From the NCBI GenBank assembly GCA_947503395.1, contig CANNDP010000008.1, forward strand, positions 1 through 21,942: 21,942 nucleotides of DNA. The letters are read 5' to 3'. The translations under genes were made by a program, and so were the position numbers. The first letter of the stretch is position 1, and each line of letters opens with the position of its first letter. The stretch comes from Actinomycetota bacterium. Lineage in GTDB: Bacteria > Actinomycetota > Actinomycetes > Nanopelagicales > Nanopelagicaceae. A model generated the notes under the pieces. That model saw only the letters and a program-made list of their open reading frames with translations. It was not told the DNA's origin and did no database searches. Shown here in pieces: positions 1-7,512 of the stretch.

Positions 1-376
1 TGAATTCCTGACAGATTTGAATCAGCGCTTTCTCGAGCTGTCTAACAAAGCCGACAACATCATTTGCCTTTTTTAATTTAACAATCGGATAACCCACAAT
101 TTGTCCAGGGCCATGGAATGTGATCTTTCCACCTCTATCAACATCAATTACCTTGGAGCCATCAATTGGTCGCTCATTAGCTAGCGTTCTCCGCCCGGCA
201 GTAAATACCGGTGGGTGTTGAAGTAAAATCAGGGTGTTAGGACTTAGCTCTTCCACCACTTCTTGATGAACTTTCCGTTGAATTGTAAGCGCCTGTTCAT
301 AATCTATTAACCCAAGGCGCTGAGGGGCAATGGCCAATAACTCTTCTTTAGTCTCAGAGAGAGCTTGCATAGTCAC
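1..376 (-). CDS. lipB: Lipoyl(octanoyl) transferase LipB, N-terminal part (runs off window)
   Basis: LipB moves octanoyl from octanoyl-ACP to lipoyl-domain lysines, the first committed step of lipoate attachment in the cytoplasm. About 125 residues are visible; the C-terminus with the catalytic Cys/Lys region lies left of position 1. Recognisable family blocks are QHPPVFTAGRR and DRGGKITFHGPGQIVGYP, the conserved substrate-pocket segment. I place the start at GTG 376-374, two codons before the in-frame ATG at 370-368, because a TAGGCT -10-like hexamer sits exactly 6 nt before the GTG, the spacing seen at other leaderless starts in this window. The ATG is the alternative. Neither start has a clear Shine-Dalgarno. 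Its clients are in the same region: the E2 protein at 4625-6013 and, indirectly, the glycine cleavage system of gcvT. Confidence 0.93.
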   Translation of the reverse strand, partial: MTMQALSETKEELLAIAPQRLGLIDYEQALTIQRKVHQEVVEELSPNTLILLQHPPVFTAGRRTLANERPIDGSKVIDVDRGGKITFHGPGQIVGYPIVKLKKANDVVGFVRQLEKALIQICQEF

Positions 377-382
377 AGGTAG

Positions 383-388
383 AGCCTA
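383..388 (-). promoter_or_regulatory. -10-like hexamer TAGGCT of lipB (leaderless)
   Basis: On the minus strand TAGGCT lies 6 nt upstream of the GTG at 376. This spacing puts the transcription start on or next to the start codon. No good -35 was found at 16-18 nt spacing; a TTGAGC (409-414) is 20 nt away, which is long. Inference only. Confidence 0.5.
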
Positions 389-421
389 ACTTTAATGAGC
401 AGCCCTTGGCTCAACGAGCAC

Positions 422-427
422 TATAAT
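422..427 (+). promoter_or_regulatory. Candidate -10 (TATAAT) upstream of the MMPL gene
   Basis: A perfect TATAAT lies about 86 nt before the GTG at 514, and a weaker TAGCCT (463-468) lies closer. Neither has a convincing -35. Either would give an mRNA with a real 5' leader, consistent with the good Shine-Dalgarno (AAGGAG, 503-508) in front of this gene. Confidence 0.35.
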
Positions 428-513
428 TTTGCTACTAGGGCGTGAAGAGTACGGGTGGACAGTAGCCTAAATCACCCTAAAACCAGCGAAGCGCGAGATT
501 ACAAGGAGATGCT

Positions 514-2703
514 GTGAGTCAGGAAGTATTGAGCGGGAAGAATAAAACAAGAGTTAAAGGTCGCAAGGCTTTATGGATAGCAATTGTCTCGATTTTGGCC
601 TGGTTATCAATTGGCGGCTTTGCCGGGGGAGCCTTTTCCAAGATTTCGACAGTCCAAGAAAATGATAACTCAGCATTCCTGCCCGATAGCGCTGAATCAA
701 CTATCGCTGGCGAAGTTCTAGTTAAGTTCTCTTCGCAGGATGATCAACTATTTCCTGCGCTGCTCTTACTGCTGGGAGACTTAAATCCTGCAACTAATGC
801 CCAAGCTTTTGAGAAGGTAAATCAGTACGCAGCAACTTTGCCAAGCAGAACTCTTCCTGCCACTGGAAAACCGTTGAGCACTTACTTTGCACAAGGGGTT
901 CCTCTCACTCCCATTCCAGCCCAAGATGGCAAAGCGATATTGATTAATGCACAATTAGATTTTGCTGTCGCTGATGCCAATATTGATGGAGAGCCTGTTT
1001 TTCCAAAGATTATTGAATTCATTAGAGAAGACATGGAGAAGGAATTTGCATCAGCAGGAATAACCACTCATGTAACTGGCCCTGCCGGACTCTTTGCTGA
1101 TCTATTTGAAGCCTTTGGTTCAATTGATACCAGGCTATTGCAAACAACTCTGATAGTTGTGGCAATCATTCTTATAATTGTCTATCGCTCACCAGTTCTA
1201 TGGATACTCCCACTCTTTACTGCCGGAAGCGCCTTGGGTATTGCCACAATGATTGTTTATTACCTAGCAAGGGAGGACATTATTGATCTAAATGGTCAAA
1301 CTCAAGGAATCCTTGATGTTCTTGTCCTTGGAGCTGCCACCGATTATGCGTTGCTATTAATTGCTAGATATCGCGAAGAGTTACATCATCATGAATCCCG
1401 ATTTGAATCAATGAAAATTGCGCTGCGAGGAGTGGTCGAACCAATAATTGCCTCTGGTTCTACTGTTATTGCTGGTCTTCTGGTTCTTCTTCTGAGCGAT
1501 CTTTCAAGTAATCGCGGTCTTGGCCCAGTTGGTTCCATTGGAATTGCATCTTCGATGCTTGCAGTATTGACTCTACTCCCAGCCCTCCTTATCGTTTTTG
1601 GTCGCTGGATTTTCTGGCCAAAGATTCCACGATTTGATGATGTTGATGAAAAGCTCTCAGGACTCTGGTCCAAAGTTGGTAACTTGGTTGATCGTCGGCC
1701 CAAGGCGGTTTGGATAAGCACTGGTCTTGCTCTCTTGATTTTTGCTGGCTTCTCGGTAACTTTGAAATCAGACGGCCTTTCTCAGAGTGAAGCATTTACT
1801 ACCCGAACTGATTCAGTTATTGGACTAGAAAAGCTAGGGGAGCATTTCCCAAGTGGTGAGGGCACTCCAGTAGAAATTGTTGTTGATCAAGCAGATATTG
1901 CCTCAGCTGCAGCAGCGATTGGACGGGTTTCAAACGTTGCATCTGTCGTGCCGCTAACAAATGTAGATCCACTTACACAGCGGCCAACTTCTGAACTAAA
2001 AGTAGTTGATGGAAAAGTAGTGCTCTATGCCACCTTAAAGGTTGCTCCGGATTCTGCTGAAGGCAAAGAGAGTATTCCCTTGATTCGCCAAGCTGCTAAA
2101 GAAGTGAATCCCAATATCTTGGTAGGTGGACAGAGCGCAATTGGCTATGACGTCGATCAATCATCACGTAGAGATAATCGAGTGATTATTCCAATCGTGT
2201 TGCTGTTGATTGCCGTAATTCTTGGCTTCTTGCTTAGAAGTATCCTTGCAGCTGCGCTCCTTCTAATAACTGTGGTTCTTTCCTTTGCAGCAACTCTTGG
2301 AGTCTGCGCGCTGGTATTTGATCATGTATTTGGATTTGCTGGCACTGACGCGGCCTTCCCGCTCTTTGCCTTCATTTTCTTGGTGGCACTCGGCATTGAT
2401 TACAACATCTTCTTAATGACTCGAGTCCGAGAAGAATCGTTAAAGATCGGAACTAGGGCCGGAATAATTAAAGGCTTAACTGTAACTGGCGGGGTTATCA
2501 CCTCAGCTGGAATAGTTCTTGCAGCAACCTTTGGAGTTCTTGGAATCTTGCCGCTGGTCTTTTTGGCAGAGCTGGGATTTGCTGTCGCATTTGGCGTTCT
2601 TCTAGATACGATCATTGTTCGCTCACTTTTGGTTCCAGCTTTGGTGCGAGTAATTGGACCAAAGATCTGGTGGCCATCAAAGCTTCAACATCAAGAGAAC
2701 TAA
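514..2703 (+). CDS. MMPL/RND-family membrane transporter
   Basis: Integral membrane protein of 729 aa with the two-half architecture of MMPL transporters: a first TM helix (about residues 20-40), an extracytoplasmic loop (about 41-207), a TM bundle (about 208-380), a further TM near 395-420, a second large loop, and a C-terminal TM bundle (about 565-720). Each bundle carries the family Asp-Tyr pair in the proton-relay helix followed by an Arg-rich turn: D277-Y278 (ATDYALLLIARYREE) and D629-Y630 (GIDYNIFLMTRVREE). GTG start with Shine-Dalgarno AAGGAG about 6 nt upstream. The family exports lipids, siderophores or drugs in actinobacteria using proton-motive force; the substrate cannot be read from sequence. 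It is followed 13 bp later by an oxidoreductase on the same strand, so the two are probably co-transcribed. Both interrupt the minus-strand lipoate cluster. Confidence 0.9.
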   Translation: MSQEVLSGKNKTRVKGRKALWIAIVSILAWLSIGGFAGGAFSKISTVQENDNSAFLPDSAESTIAGEVLVKFSSQDDQLFPALLLLLGDLNPATNAQAFEKVNQYAATLPSRTLPATGKPLSTYFAQGVPLTPIPAQDGKAILINAQLDFAVADANIDGEPVFPKIIEFIREDMEKEFASAGITTHVTGPAGLFADLFEAFGSIDTRLLQTTLIVVAIILIIVYRSPVLWILPLFTAGSALGIATMIVYYLAREDIIDLNGQTQGILDVLVLGAATDYALLLIARYREELHHHESRFESMKIALRGVVEPIIASGSTVIAGLLVLLLSDLSSNRGLGPVGSIGIASSMLAVLTLLPALLIVFGRWIFWPKIPRFDDVDEKLSGLWSKVGNLVDRRPKAVWISTGLALLIFAGFSVTLKSDGLSQSEAFTTRTDSVIGLEKLGEHFPSGEGTPVEIVVDQADIASAAAAIGRVSNVASVVPLTNVDPLTQRPTSELKVVDGKVVLYATLKVAPDSAEGKESIPLIRQAAKEVNPNILVGGQSAIGYDVDQSSRRDNRVIIPIVLLLIAVILGFLLRSILAAALLLITVVLSFAATLGVCALVFDHVFGFAGTDAAFPLFAFIFLVALGIDYNIFLMTRVREESLKIGTRAGIIKGLTVTGGVITSAGIVLAATFGVLGILPLVFLAELGFAVAFGVLLDTIIVRSLLVPALVRVIGPKIWWPSKLQHQEN

Positions 2704-2716
2704 AACTTCTCTCTAG

Positions 2717-3730
2717 ATGAAGGCGGGAATAATTGGCTATGGAATAGCTGGTCGCTGCTTCCATGGTCCGACACTTCTTGCCGCTGGATTTCATGTAACA
2801 GCAATATGCGCTAGATCACTTGAGAAGAAGGCTGCTGCCCAACAAGATTTTCCAAATGCAGTAATAGTTAATTCAATAGATGAGCTCATTTCAGAGGATC
2901 TAGATTTAATCGTTGTAGCAACACCTAACGAGTTTCACAGCGAGCACGCACTCGCTTCAATTAGAGCTGGAATCAATACAGTTGTTGATAAACCTATGGG
3001 ACGTGACTACTACGAAACCCTGAGCCTTTATGATGCAGCTGAGCAAAGCGGTGTGCTCTTAACGGTGTTTTTCAATCGGATCTGGGACTCTGACTCCTTA
3101 ACTATTAAGAAGATAATCGAGCAGGGAGAAATTGGAAATATTTTTCGTCTCGAGTCAAGATTTGAAAGATTTAGACCAGAGATTAATCCTCTAGCTTGGC
3201 GCGAGAGCACCTCTTTTGAAGCTGGCGGCGGGCTACTACTTGATCTGCAAAGCCATTTAGTATCAACTGCTCTTGATTGGTTTGGCCCAGCAGAGGTGGT
3301 GTTCTCAAGTGTAAGAAGCGTTCGCGGCGCAAGTGATGATGATGTGCTTCTGGTTTTAAAGCACGATAATGGCGTTGATTCTTATCTCTCGGCCAGCGCG
3401 CTTAGCGGAAACCCTGGGCCAAAGATTCGGCTTAATGGCGATAAGGCCAGTTTGGTAATTACTGAACTTGATAAGCAAGAGGAGATTTTAAGAAGGGGAT
3501 TTAGAGCCCAAGCTGGTCAGTGGATAGATGGTGATGAGATTACAAGTAGCGCAAAGATTTATAAGGGAAGTGACTCATTTTCTTATCGAGGAGAACCTGG
3601 CTTTTATCCAGCCTTTTATAACGAGGTAAGGCTTTCTATTGAACATGGCGGCGAGCTTCCAATAAGTCGAGAGCTATCACTTAGCGTTGCCAGAATTATT
3701 GATCAAGCGCGCCAAATAAGTATTAGGTAA
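2717..3730 (+). CDS. Gfo/Idh/MocA-family NAD(P)-dependent oxidoreductase
   Basis: Predicted cytoplasmic dehydrogenase of 337 aa. The N-terminal Rossmann fold starts with GYGIAG (residues 7-12). The family DKP motif (D91-K92-P93, usually EKP) supplies the catalytic lysine. GGGLLLDLQSHLV (about 170-182) supplies the D176-x3-H180 catalytic pair expected for inositol or sugar dehydrogenases. The stretch NRIWDSDSLTIKKI...ESRFERFRP strongly recalls the YdgJ/IolW branch (scyllo-inositol and related polyol dehydrogenases), so a polyol or sugar substrate is likely but not proven. No strong Shine-Dalgarno is visible at the ATG, and it lies 13 bp after the MMPL stop, which favours co-transcription. Its stop is 3 bp from the convergent stop of the next gene. 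Confidence 0.88.
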   Translation: MKAGIIGYGIAGRCFHGPTLLAAGFHVTAICARSLEKKAAAQQDFPNAVIVNSIDELISEDLDLIVVATPNEFHSEHALASIRAGINTVVDKPMGRDYYETLSLYDAAEQSGVLLTVFFNRIWDSDSLTIKKIIEQGEIGNIFRLESRFERFRPEINPLAWRESTSFEAGGGLLLDLQSHLVSTALDWFGPAEVVFSSVRSVRGASDDDVLLVLKHDNGVDSYLSASALSGNPGPKIRLNGDKASLVITELDKQEEILRRGFRAQAGQWIDGDEITSSAKIYKGSDSFSYRGEPGFYPAFYNEVRLSIEHGGELPISRELSLSVARIIDQARQISIR

Positions 3731-3733
3731 GGC

Positions 3734-4624
3734 CTACTCTGAAAGTAGCGCATTTAGGGCTGGAGCCAAGTGAGGATAATCAAAATTAAAACCAGCATCT
3801 AATAGCGCAGTTGGTAGAACTTTCTTTGAACCTAATACTTCACTTGAAAAACCTCCCAGGGCGATTTTTAGGGCAAAGCCTGGAACTGGAATTAGCGCGG
3901 GACGCTTTAGCGCTCTTGCAAGGGCTGAAGTAAATTCTTGATTGGTTGCTGGATTTGGAGCGGTGAGATTTACCGCGCCGCTTACTGGCTTCTCTAAGAG
4001 AAAGCAGATCGCTTCAACAAGATCATGAAGTGTGATCCAGGACCACCATTGTTTTCCACTACCTAACTTTCCACCAACACCAAACTTAAATAGGGGAAGC
4101 ATCTTTCCTAGCGCTCCACCTGTTGAATCCAAAACAAGTCCGGTTCTAATCTTTACCACTCTAGTATTTGTCGCAAGATCAGCTGCTGCCTCCCACTGCT
4201 TACAAACCGCTGCTAAAAAATCATCTCCTGGCCGATCTGATTCACTCACCGCTCTATTTCCTGTTTCGCCATACCAACCAATAGCACTGGCAGAGATAAA
4301 AACATCAGGCTTAAGATTTGAAACAGCATTAGCAATTGTTGTGGTGCCAAGGAGTCGTGAATTTAAAATCTCTGCACGATATCTCTTAGTCCATCTCTTA
4401 TCGCCAACATTTGCCCCGGCTAGGTGGATGATTGCATCAACGCCTTCTAGGGCTGCTAGATCAATATCTCCACTTCTAGGATCCCAGAAGACTTCATCGG
4501 GGGAGACTACTTTTCGCCTTACAAGTTTTTGAACGGTGTGGCCTTCAGACTTTAGATGGCCGACAAGCGCCGTACCAATTAAACCTGAAGCACCAGTGAT
4601 GGCGATGCGCTGTGGCAAGGACAT
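3734..4624 (-). CDS. TIGR01777-type epimerase-like SDR protein with DUF1731 C-terminus
   Basis: A 296-aa atypical short-chain dehydrogenase. The N-terminal nucleotide-binding loop is GASGLIG (11-17), followed by IIHLAGANVGDKRW (about 65-78) and the family block SASAIGWYGETG (111-122), which lacks the usual YxxxK lysine. The last 50 residues (about 245-294, RPALIPVPGFALK...) match the DUF1731 tail typical of this family (human SDR39U1, E. coli YfcH). The enzymatic reaction is unknown for the family. The ATG follows directly on the TAA of the E2 gene (zero spacing), so translation is very likely coupled. The same neighbour occurs beside dlaT and lipB in mycobacteria (Rv2216, from memory), suggesting a role tied to lipoate enzymes, but this is inference. 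Confidence 0.9.
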   Translation of the reverse strand: MSLPQRIAITGASGLIGTALVGHLKSEGHTVQKLVRRKVVSPDEVFWDPRSGDIDLAALEGVDAIIHLAGANVGDKRWTKRYRAEILNSRLLGTTTIANAVSNLKPDVFISASAIGWYGETGNRAVSESDRPGDDFLAAVCKQWEAAADLATNTRVVKIRTGLVLDSTGGALGKMLPLFKFGVGGKLGSGKQWWSWITLHDLVEAICFLLEKPVSGAVNLTAPNPATNQEFTSALARALKRPALIPVPGFALKIALGGFSSEVLGSKKVLPTALLDAGFNFDYPHLAPALNALLSE

Positions 4625-6013
4625 TTACAGCCCTAGATCAGATTCGAAACGACCCTCTTCCAAGCGATCTTTAAGAGTAGTTAAGAATCTTGCAGCATCT
4701 GCGCCATCGACAATTCGATGATCATAGGAAAGTGCAAGATAGACCATGGAGCGAATAGCGATCGTCTCTCCGCCATCTTCTCCCTTAACAACCATTGGGC
4801 GCTTAACAACAGCGCCAACTCCCAAGATTGCTACTTGAGGTTGGTTAATTATTGGAGTATCAAAGAGTGCTCCTCGGGATCCAGTATTTGTGATGGTAAA
4901 TGTGCCGCCACCTAAATCATCTGGCGAGATCTTGTTATCTCTAGTTCTTGAAGCCACATCAACAATTCTTCTTGCAATGCCACCCATATTGAGATCTCCA
5001 GCATCACGAATCACTGGGACTAATAGACCGCGCTCGGTATCAACTGCAATACCTAGGTGCTCGGCTCCATGATAAGTAATCTGATCGCCTTCTACTGAAG
5101 CATTAACAACTGGATGTTGTTTAAGCGCTTCACATACTGCTACTGCAAAAAATGGCAGATAAGTTAATTTCACACCTTCGCGACCTTCAAAGGTTGCTTT
5201 AGCTTTTTCGCGCAGACGAGCAATCTTGGTGATATCAACCTCAATAACTGTTGTGAGCTGGGCGCTAACAGAGAGAGATTCCAGCATTCTTGCCGCGATG
5301 ACTTTTCTAAGTCTTGACATGCTTACTGTTGTGCCACGAAGCGGAGAAACCGCAACAGATTGGGTTCGCACTTCACTTGGAGCAGAAAAAGTTTGCGCTC
5401 CAGCTGATGCAGCCACTTGAGTTGGGCGAGATACGGCTGCCATAACATCTTCTTTTCGGATTCTTCCGCCAACTCCCGTGCCACTTACTCGAGAGAGATC
5501 AACGCCATTTTCACTGGCAAGTTTTCTAACAATAGGAGTTACATAGGAATCATCAAGCACAGATCCAGCTGTAGGTTTTGGAAGAAGTGGCGGCGGAGTC
5601 TTTGGCGGAGCAGGAACTGGCTTTTCAACTGCGACCACTGGAGCAACAGGTGCTTGCACAACGGGGGCCTGAACAATCGGTGCTTGCACAACTGGTGCAG
5701 GCGCTGGTGTTGGTGCTGGTGTTGGTGTTGGTGCTGGAGCTGGAGCAGCTGCAACTGGAGCACTTGGTGATGATGCGCCATCACCGATTAGAGCAAGTTC
5801 AGTTCCGACAGCAACGACGCTATCTACTGGAATTAAAATCTTCTCTAATTTACCGGCAGCAGGTGATGGAATTTCAGTATCGACTTTATCGGTTGAGACC
5901 TCTAGTAACGGTTCATCGAGTGCAACTTGATCACCTTCGGCTTTTAGCCAACGGGTTACAGTTCCCTCAGTTACGCTCTCACCGAGAGCTGGCATCTTTA
6001 CTGAAAACGACAT
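4625..6013 (-). CDS. sucB: Dihydrolipoamide acyltransferase (E2) of a 2-oxoacid dehydrogenase complex
   Basis: E2 core of the pyruvate and/or 2-oxoglutarate dehydrogenase complex, 462 aa. Domain order: one lipoyl domain (about 1-78; lipoyl-lysine K43 in STDKVDTEIP), a flexible Ala/Pro/Val linker (about 82-148), a peripheral-subunit-binding domain for E3 (about 158-193, VTPIVRKLASENG...GRIRKEDV) and a catalytic domain (about 225-460) with active-site H432 and D436 in SYDHRIVDG. Actinobacterial homologues may carry more than one lipoyl domain; this one has a single copy. Annotation pipelines call this group SucB, while the M. tuberculosis relative DlaT and the Corynebacterium one serve pyruvate dehydrogenase, so acyl specificity is uncertain. 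lpdA (E3) lies 84 bp upstream in the same direction; no E1 gene is in the window. A TAGGCT at 6081-6086 could be an internal promoter. Confidence 0.93.
   Translation of the reverse strand: MSFSVKMPALGESVTEGTVTRWLKAEGDQVALDEPLLEVSTDKVDTEIPSPAAGKLEKILIPVDSVVAVGTELALIGDGASSPSAPVAAAPAPAPTPTPAPTPAPAPVVQAPIVQAPVVQAPVAPVVAVEKPVPAPPKTPPPLLPKPTAGSVLDDSYVTPIVRKLASENGVDLSRVSGTGVGGRIRKEDVMAAVSRPTQVAASAGAQTFSAPSEVRTQSVAVSPLRGTTVSMSRLRKVIAARMLESLSVSAQLTTVIEVDITKIARLREKAKATFEGREGVKLTYLPFFAVAVCEALKQHPVVNASVEGDQITYHGAEHLGIAVDTERGLLVPVIRDAGDLNMGGIARRIVDVASRTRDNKISPDDLGGGTFTITNTGSRGALFDTPIINQPQVAILGVGAVVKRPMVVKGEDGGETIAIRSMVYLALSYDHRIVDGADAARFLTTLKDRLEEGRFESDLGL
5644..5765. repeat. Low-complexity repeat encoding the E2 Ala-Pro linker
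   Basis: On the plus strand, runs of GGTGTT/GGTGCT hexamers (about 5704-5750) encode alternating Ala-Pro/Thr-Pro. A 30-bp near-repeat beginning GGTGCTTGCACAAC (near 5649 and 5679) encodes the QAPxVQAPVV units. This is coding sequence for a swinging-arm linker, not a mobile element; slippage could change linker length between strains. Confidence 0.8.
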
Positions 6014-6080
6014 TTTCTCTAAACGCCCCTTTGTTGGTATCTAATACTTATTCTAACGAGCAACCCATCTGATGATAAAA

Positions 6081-6086
6081 AGCCTA
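6081..6086 (-). promoter_or_regulatory. Candidate internal -10 (TAGGCT) before the E2 gene
   Basis: In the 84-bp gap between lpdA and E2, TAGGCT on the minus strand matches the hexamer seen at lipB and the aldo/keto reductase, but about 67 nt before the ATG. It would give a leadered transcript. No -35 was recognised, so it may be chance. Confidence 0.3.
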
Positions 6087-6097
6087 ACCGAAACTCT

Positions 6098-7465
6098 CTA
6101 GCCATGAGCGTGAAGCGGCTTTCCAGCAAGGGCCATATGAGCCTCACCCATCGCCTCAGAGAGGGTTGGATGAGCATGGAGATGTTGAGCAACATCATCT
6201 GCATCGGCCCGCCAATTAAATATTAACTGCGCTTCTGCGAGGAGTTCGCCAACTCTTGCACCAACCATATGTATGCCGATAACTGTTCCTGAGCTGTTTG
6301 CCACTAATTTAATCGCCCCAGCAGTTTTTAGAATCTGAGCCTTTCCATTGCCAGCTAAATCATAATTAAGTTCTTTGATCTCAATACCGCGCTTTTTTGC
6401 CTCAGCAGTTGTTAGTCCAACAGATGCAACTTCAGGCTCTGAGTAAGTAACTCTTGGAACGCCGTCGTAATCAATCGGCCTTGGATTAAGGCCCGCAATT
6501 TCTTCAGCCACCATTATTCCTTCAGCAAAACCAACATGAGCTAGTTGCAGGGTAGGGATTAAATCTCCAACAGCCCAAACACCTTTAATGTTGGTGCGAC
6601 ATTTGTTATCTACTAATACATAGCCGCGATCCATCTTTACTCCAACGTCTTCATAGCCAAGACCAGCTGATGTTGGGCCTCGTCCCACTGCAACAAGCAA
6701 AAGATCAGCAGCAAAGCTCTTTCCATCTTCAAGTAAAACTTCAACTCCGGATGCGCTCTTACTAACGCTCTTGAATTTAACTCCCAGTTCAAAATTGATT
6801 CCACGTTTTCTATAGGCGCGCTCCAAAGCCTTGCTAGATGATTCATCCTCTAGCGCAACTAGATGTGGCAGGGCCTCAATGATTCGCACCTCTGCGCCAA
6901 ATGATTTCCATACCGAGGCAAATTCACAGCCAATAACTCCGCCGCCTAGAACTATGACTGATTTAGGAACATATCCCATATGAATCGCTTGATCGCTAGT
7001 AATAACTTGCTTTCCATCGATATCAAGACCAGGAAGACTCTTTGCATATGAGCCGGTTGCTAGAACGACATTTTTTCCACTGTGGCTCTCGGAGCCAACT
7101 TTCACTGTTGTTGCTGAAACCAATTTTCCTTCACCTTCAATGTAGGTGATATTTCTAGATTTAACTAAACCTTGCAGACCTTTATGAAGCTTTGAGATAA
7201 CACCATCTTTATAGGCATTTACTGCGACCATATCCATGGAGTGAAATTCAGCTTTTACTCCGAATTCAGCAGAGTGCCGTGCGCCATCTGCAATCTCGCC
7301 AGCATGAAGCAAAGCTTTAGTTGGAATACATCCTCTATGTAGGCAGGTTCCGCCAAGCTTTTCTTTCTCAATTAAGGCAACCTTTAAACCTAATTGGGCT
7401 GCTCGTAGTGCGCAGGCATAACCACCGCTACCACCACCGAGAATTACTAGATCGAAATCTGCCAC
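6098..7465 (-). CDS. lpdA: Dihydrolipoamide dehydrogenase (E3 / L protein)
   Basis: FAD/NAD disulfide oxidoreductase of 455 aa that reoxidises dihydrolipoyl groups on E2 enzymes and on glycine-cleavage H protein. Visible: FAD-binding GGGSGG (10-15), redox disulfide C41/C46 in GGTCLHRGCIPTK, NAD-binding GGGVIGCEFASVW, second FAD motif GVWAVGDL, and C-terminal catalytic base H432 with E437 in AHPTLSEAMGEA. Length is normal for the family. The start is GTG at 7465 with a GAGAGG Shine-Dalgarno (7472-7477) six bases upstream; the overlapping ATG is out of frame. It lies 47 bp after pepA and 84 bp before E2 on the same strand, so E3 and E2 can be made together, and the same protein probably serves the glycine cleavage system of the nearby gcvT. 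Confidence 0.96.
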   Translation of the reverse strand: MADFDLVILGGGSGGYACALRAAQLGLKVALIEKEKLGGTCLHRGCIPTKALLHAGEIADGARHSAEFGVKAEFHSMDMVAVNAYKDGVISKLHKGLQGLVKSRNITYIEGEGKLVSATTVKVGSESHSGKNVVLATGSYAKSLPGLDIDGKQVITSDQAIHMGYVPKSVIVLGGGVIGCEFASVWKSFGAEVRIIEALPHLVALEDESSSKALERAYRKRGINFELGVKFKSVSKSASGVEVLLEDGKSFAADLLLVAVGRGPTSAGLGYEDVGVKMDRGYVLVDNKCRTNIKGVWAVGDLIPTLQLAHVGFAEGIMVAEEIAGLNPRPIDYDGVPRVTYSEPEVASVGLTTAEAKKRGIEIKELNYDLAGNGKAQILKTAGAIKLVANSSGTVIGIHMVGARVGELLAEAQLIFNWRADADDVAQHLHAHPTLSEAMGEAHMALAGKPLHAHG

Positions 7466-7495
7466 ATCAAACCTCTCTATAACTATTTCTCAATG

Positions 7496-7501
7496 AGCCT
7501 A
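7496..7501 (-). promoter_or_regulatory. Candidate internal -10 (TAGGCT) before lpdA
   Basis: TAGGCT on the minus strand lies 30 nt before the lpdA GTG, in the 47-bp pepA-lpdA gap. It would produce a short leader containing the GAGAGG ribosome site. No -35 seen. Confidence 0.33.
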
Positions 7502-7512
7502 TCTTGCCAGCA

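Noticed and set aside
4032..4532. 166-codon open frame opposite the TIGR01777 gene
   Set aside because: Composition is Ser/Pro-rich without recognisable motifs; the opposite strand encodes a well-conserved protein.
5649..5700. 30-bp near-repeat as a mobile or CRISPR-like repeat
   Set aside because: Only two copies, in frame, encoding the repetitive QAPVV linker; no unique spacers and no cas genes.
5417..6072. Long open frames opposite the E2 gene with Trp/Cys-rich or Gln/Leu-rich repeats
   Set aside because: They are shadows of the Ala-Pro linker repeat in other frames; the E2 frame carries clear domains and active-site residues.
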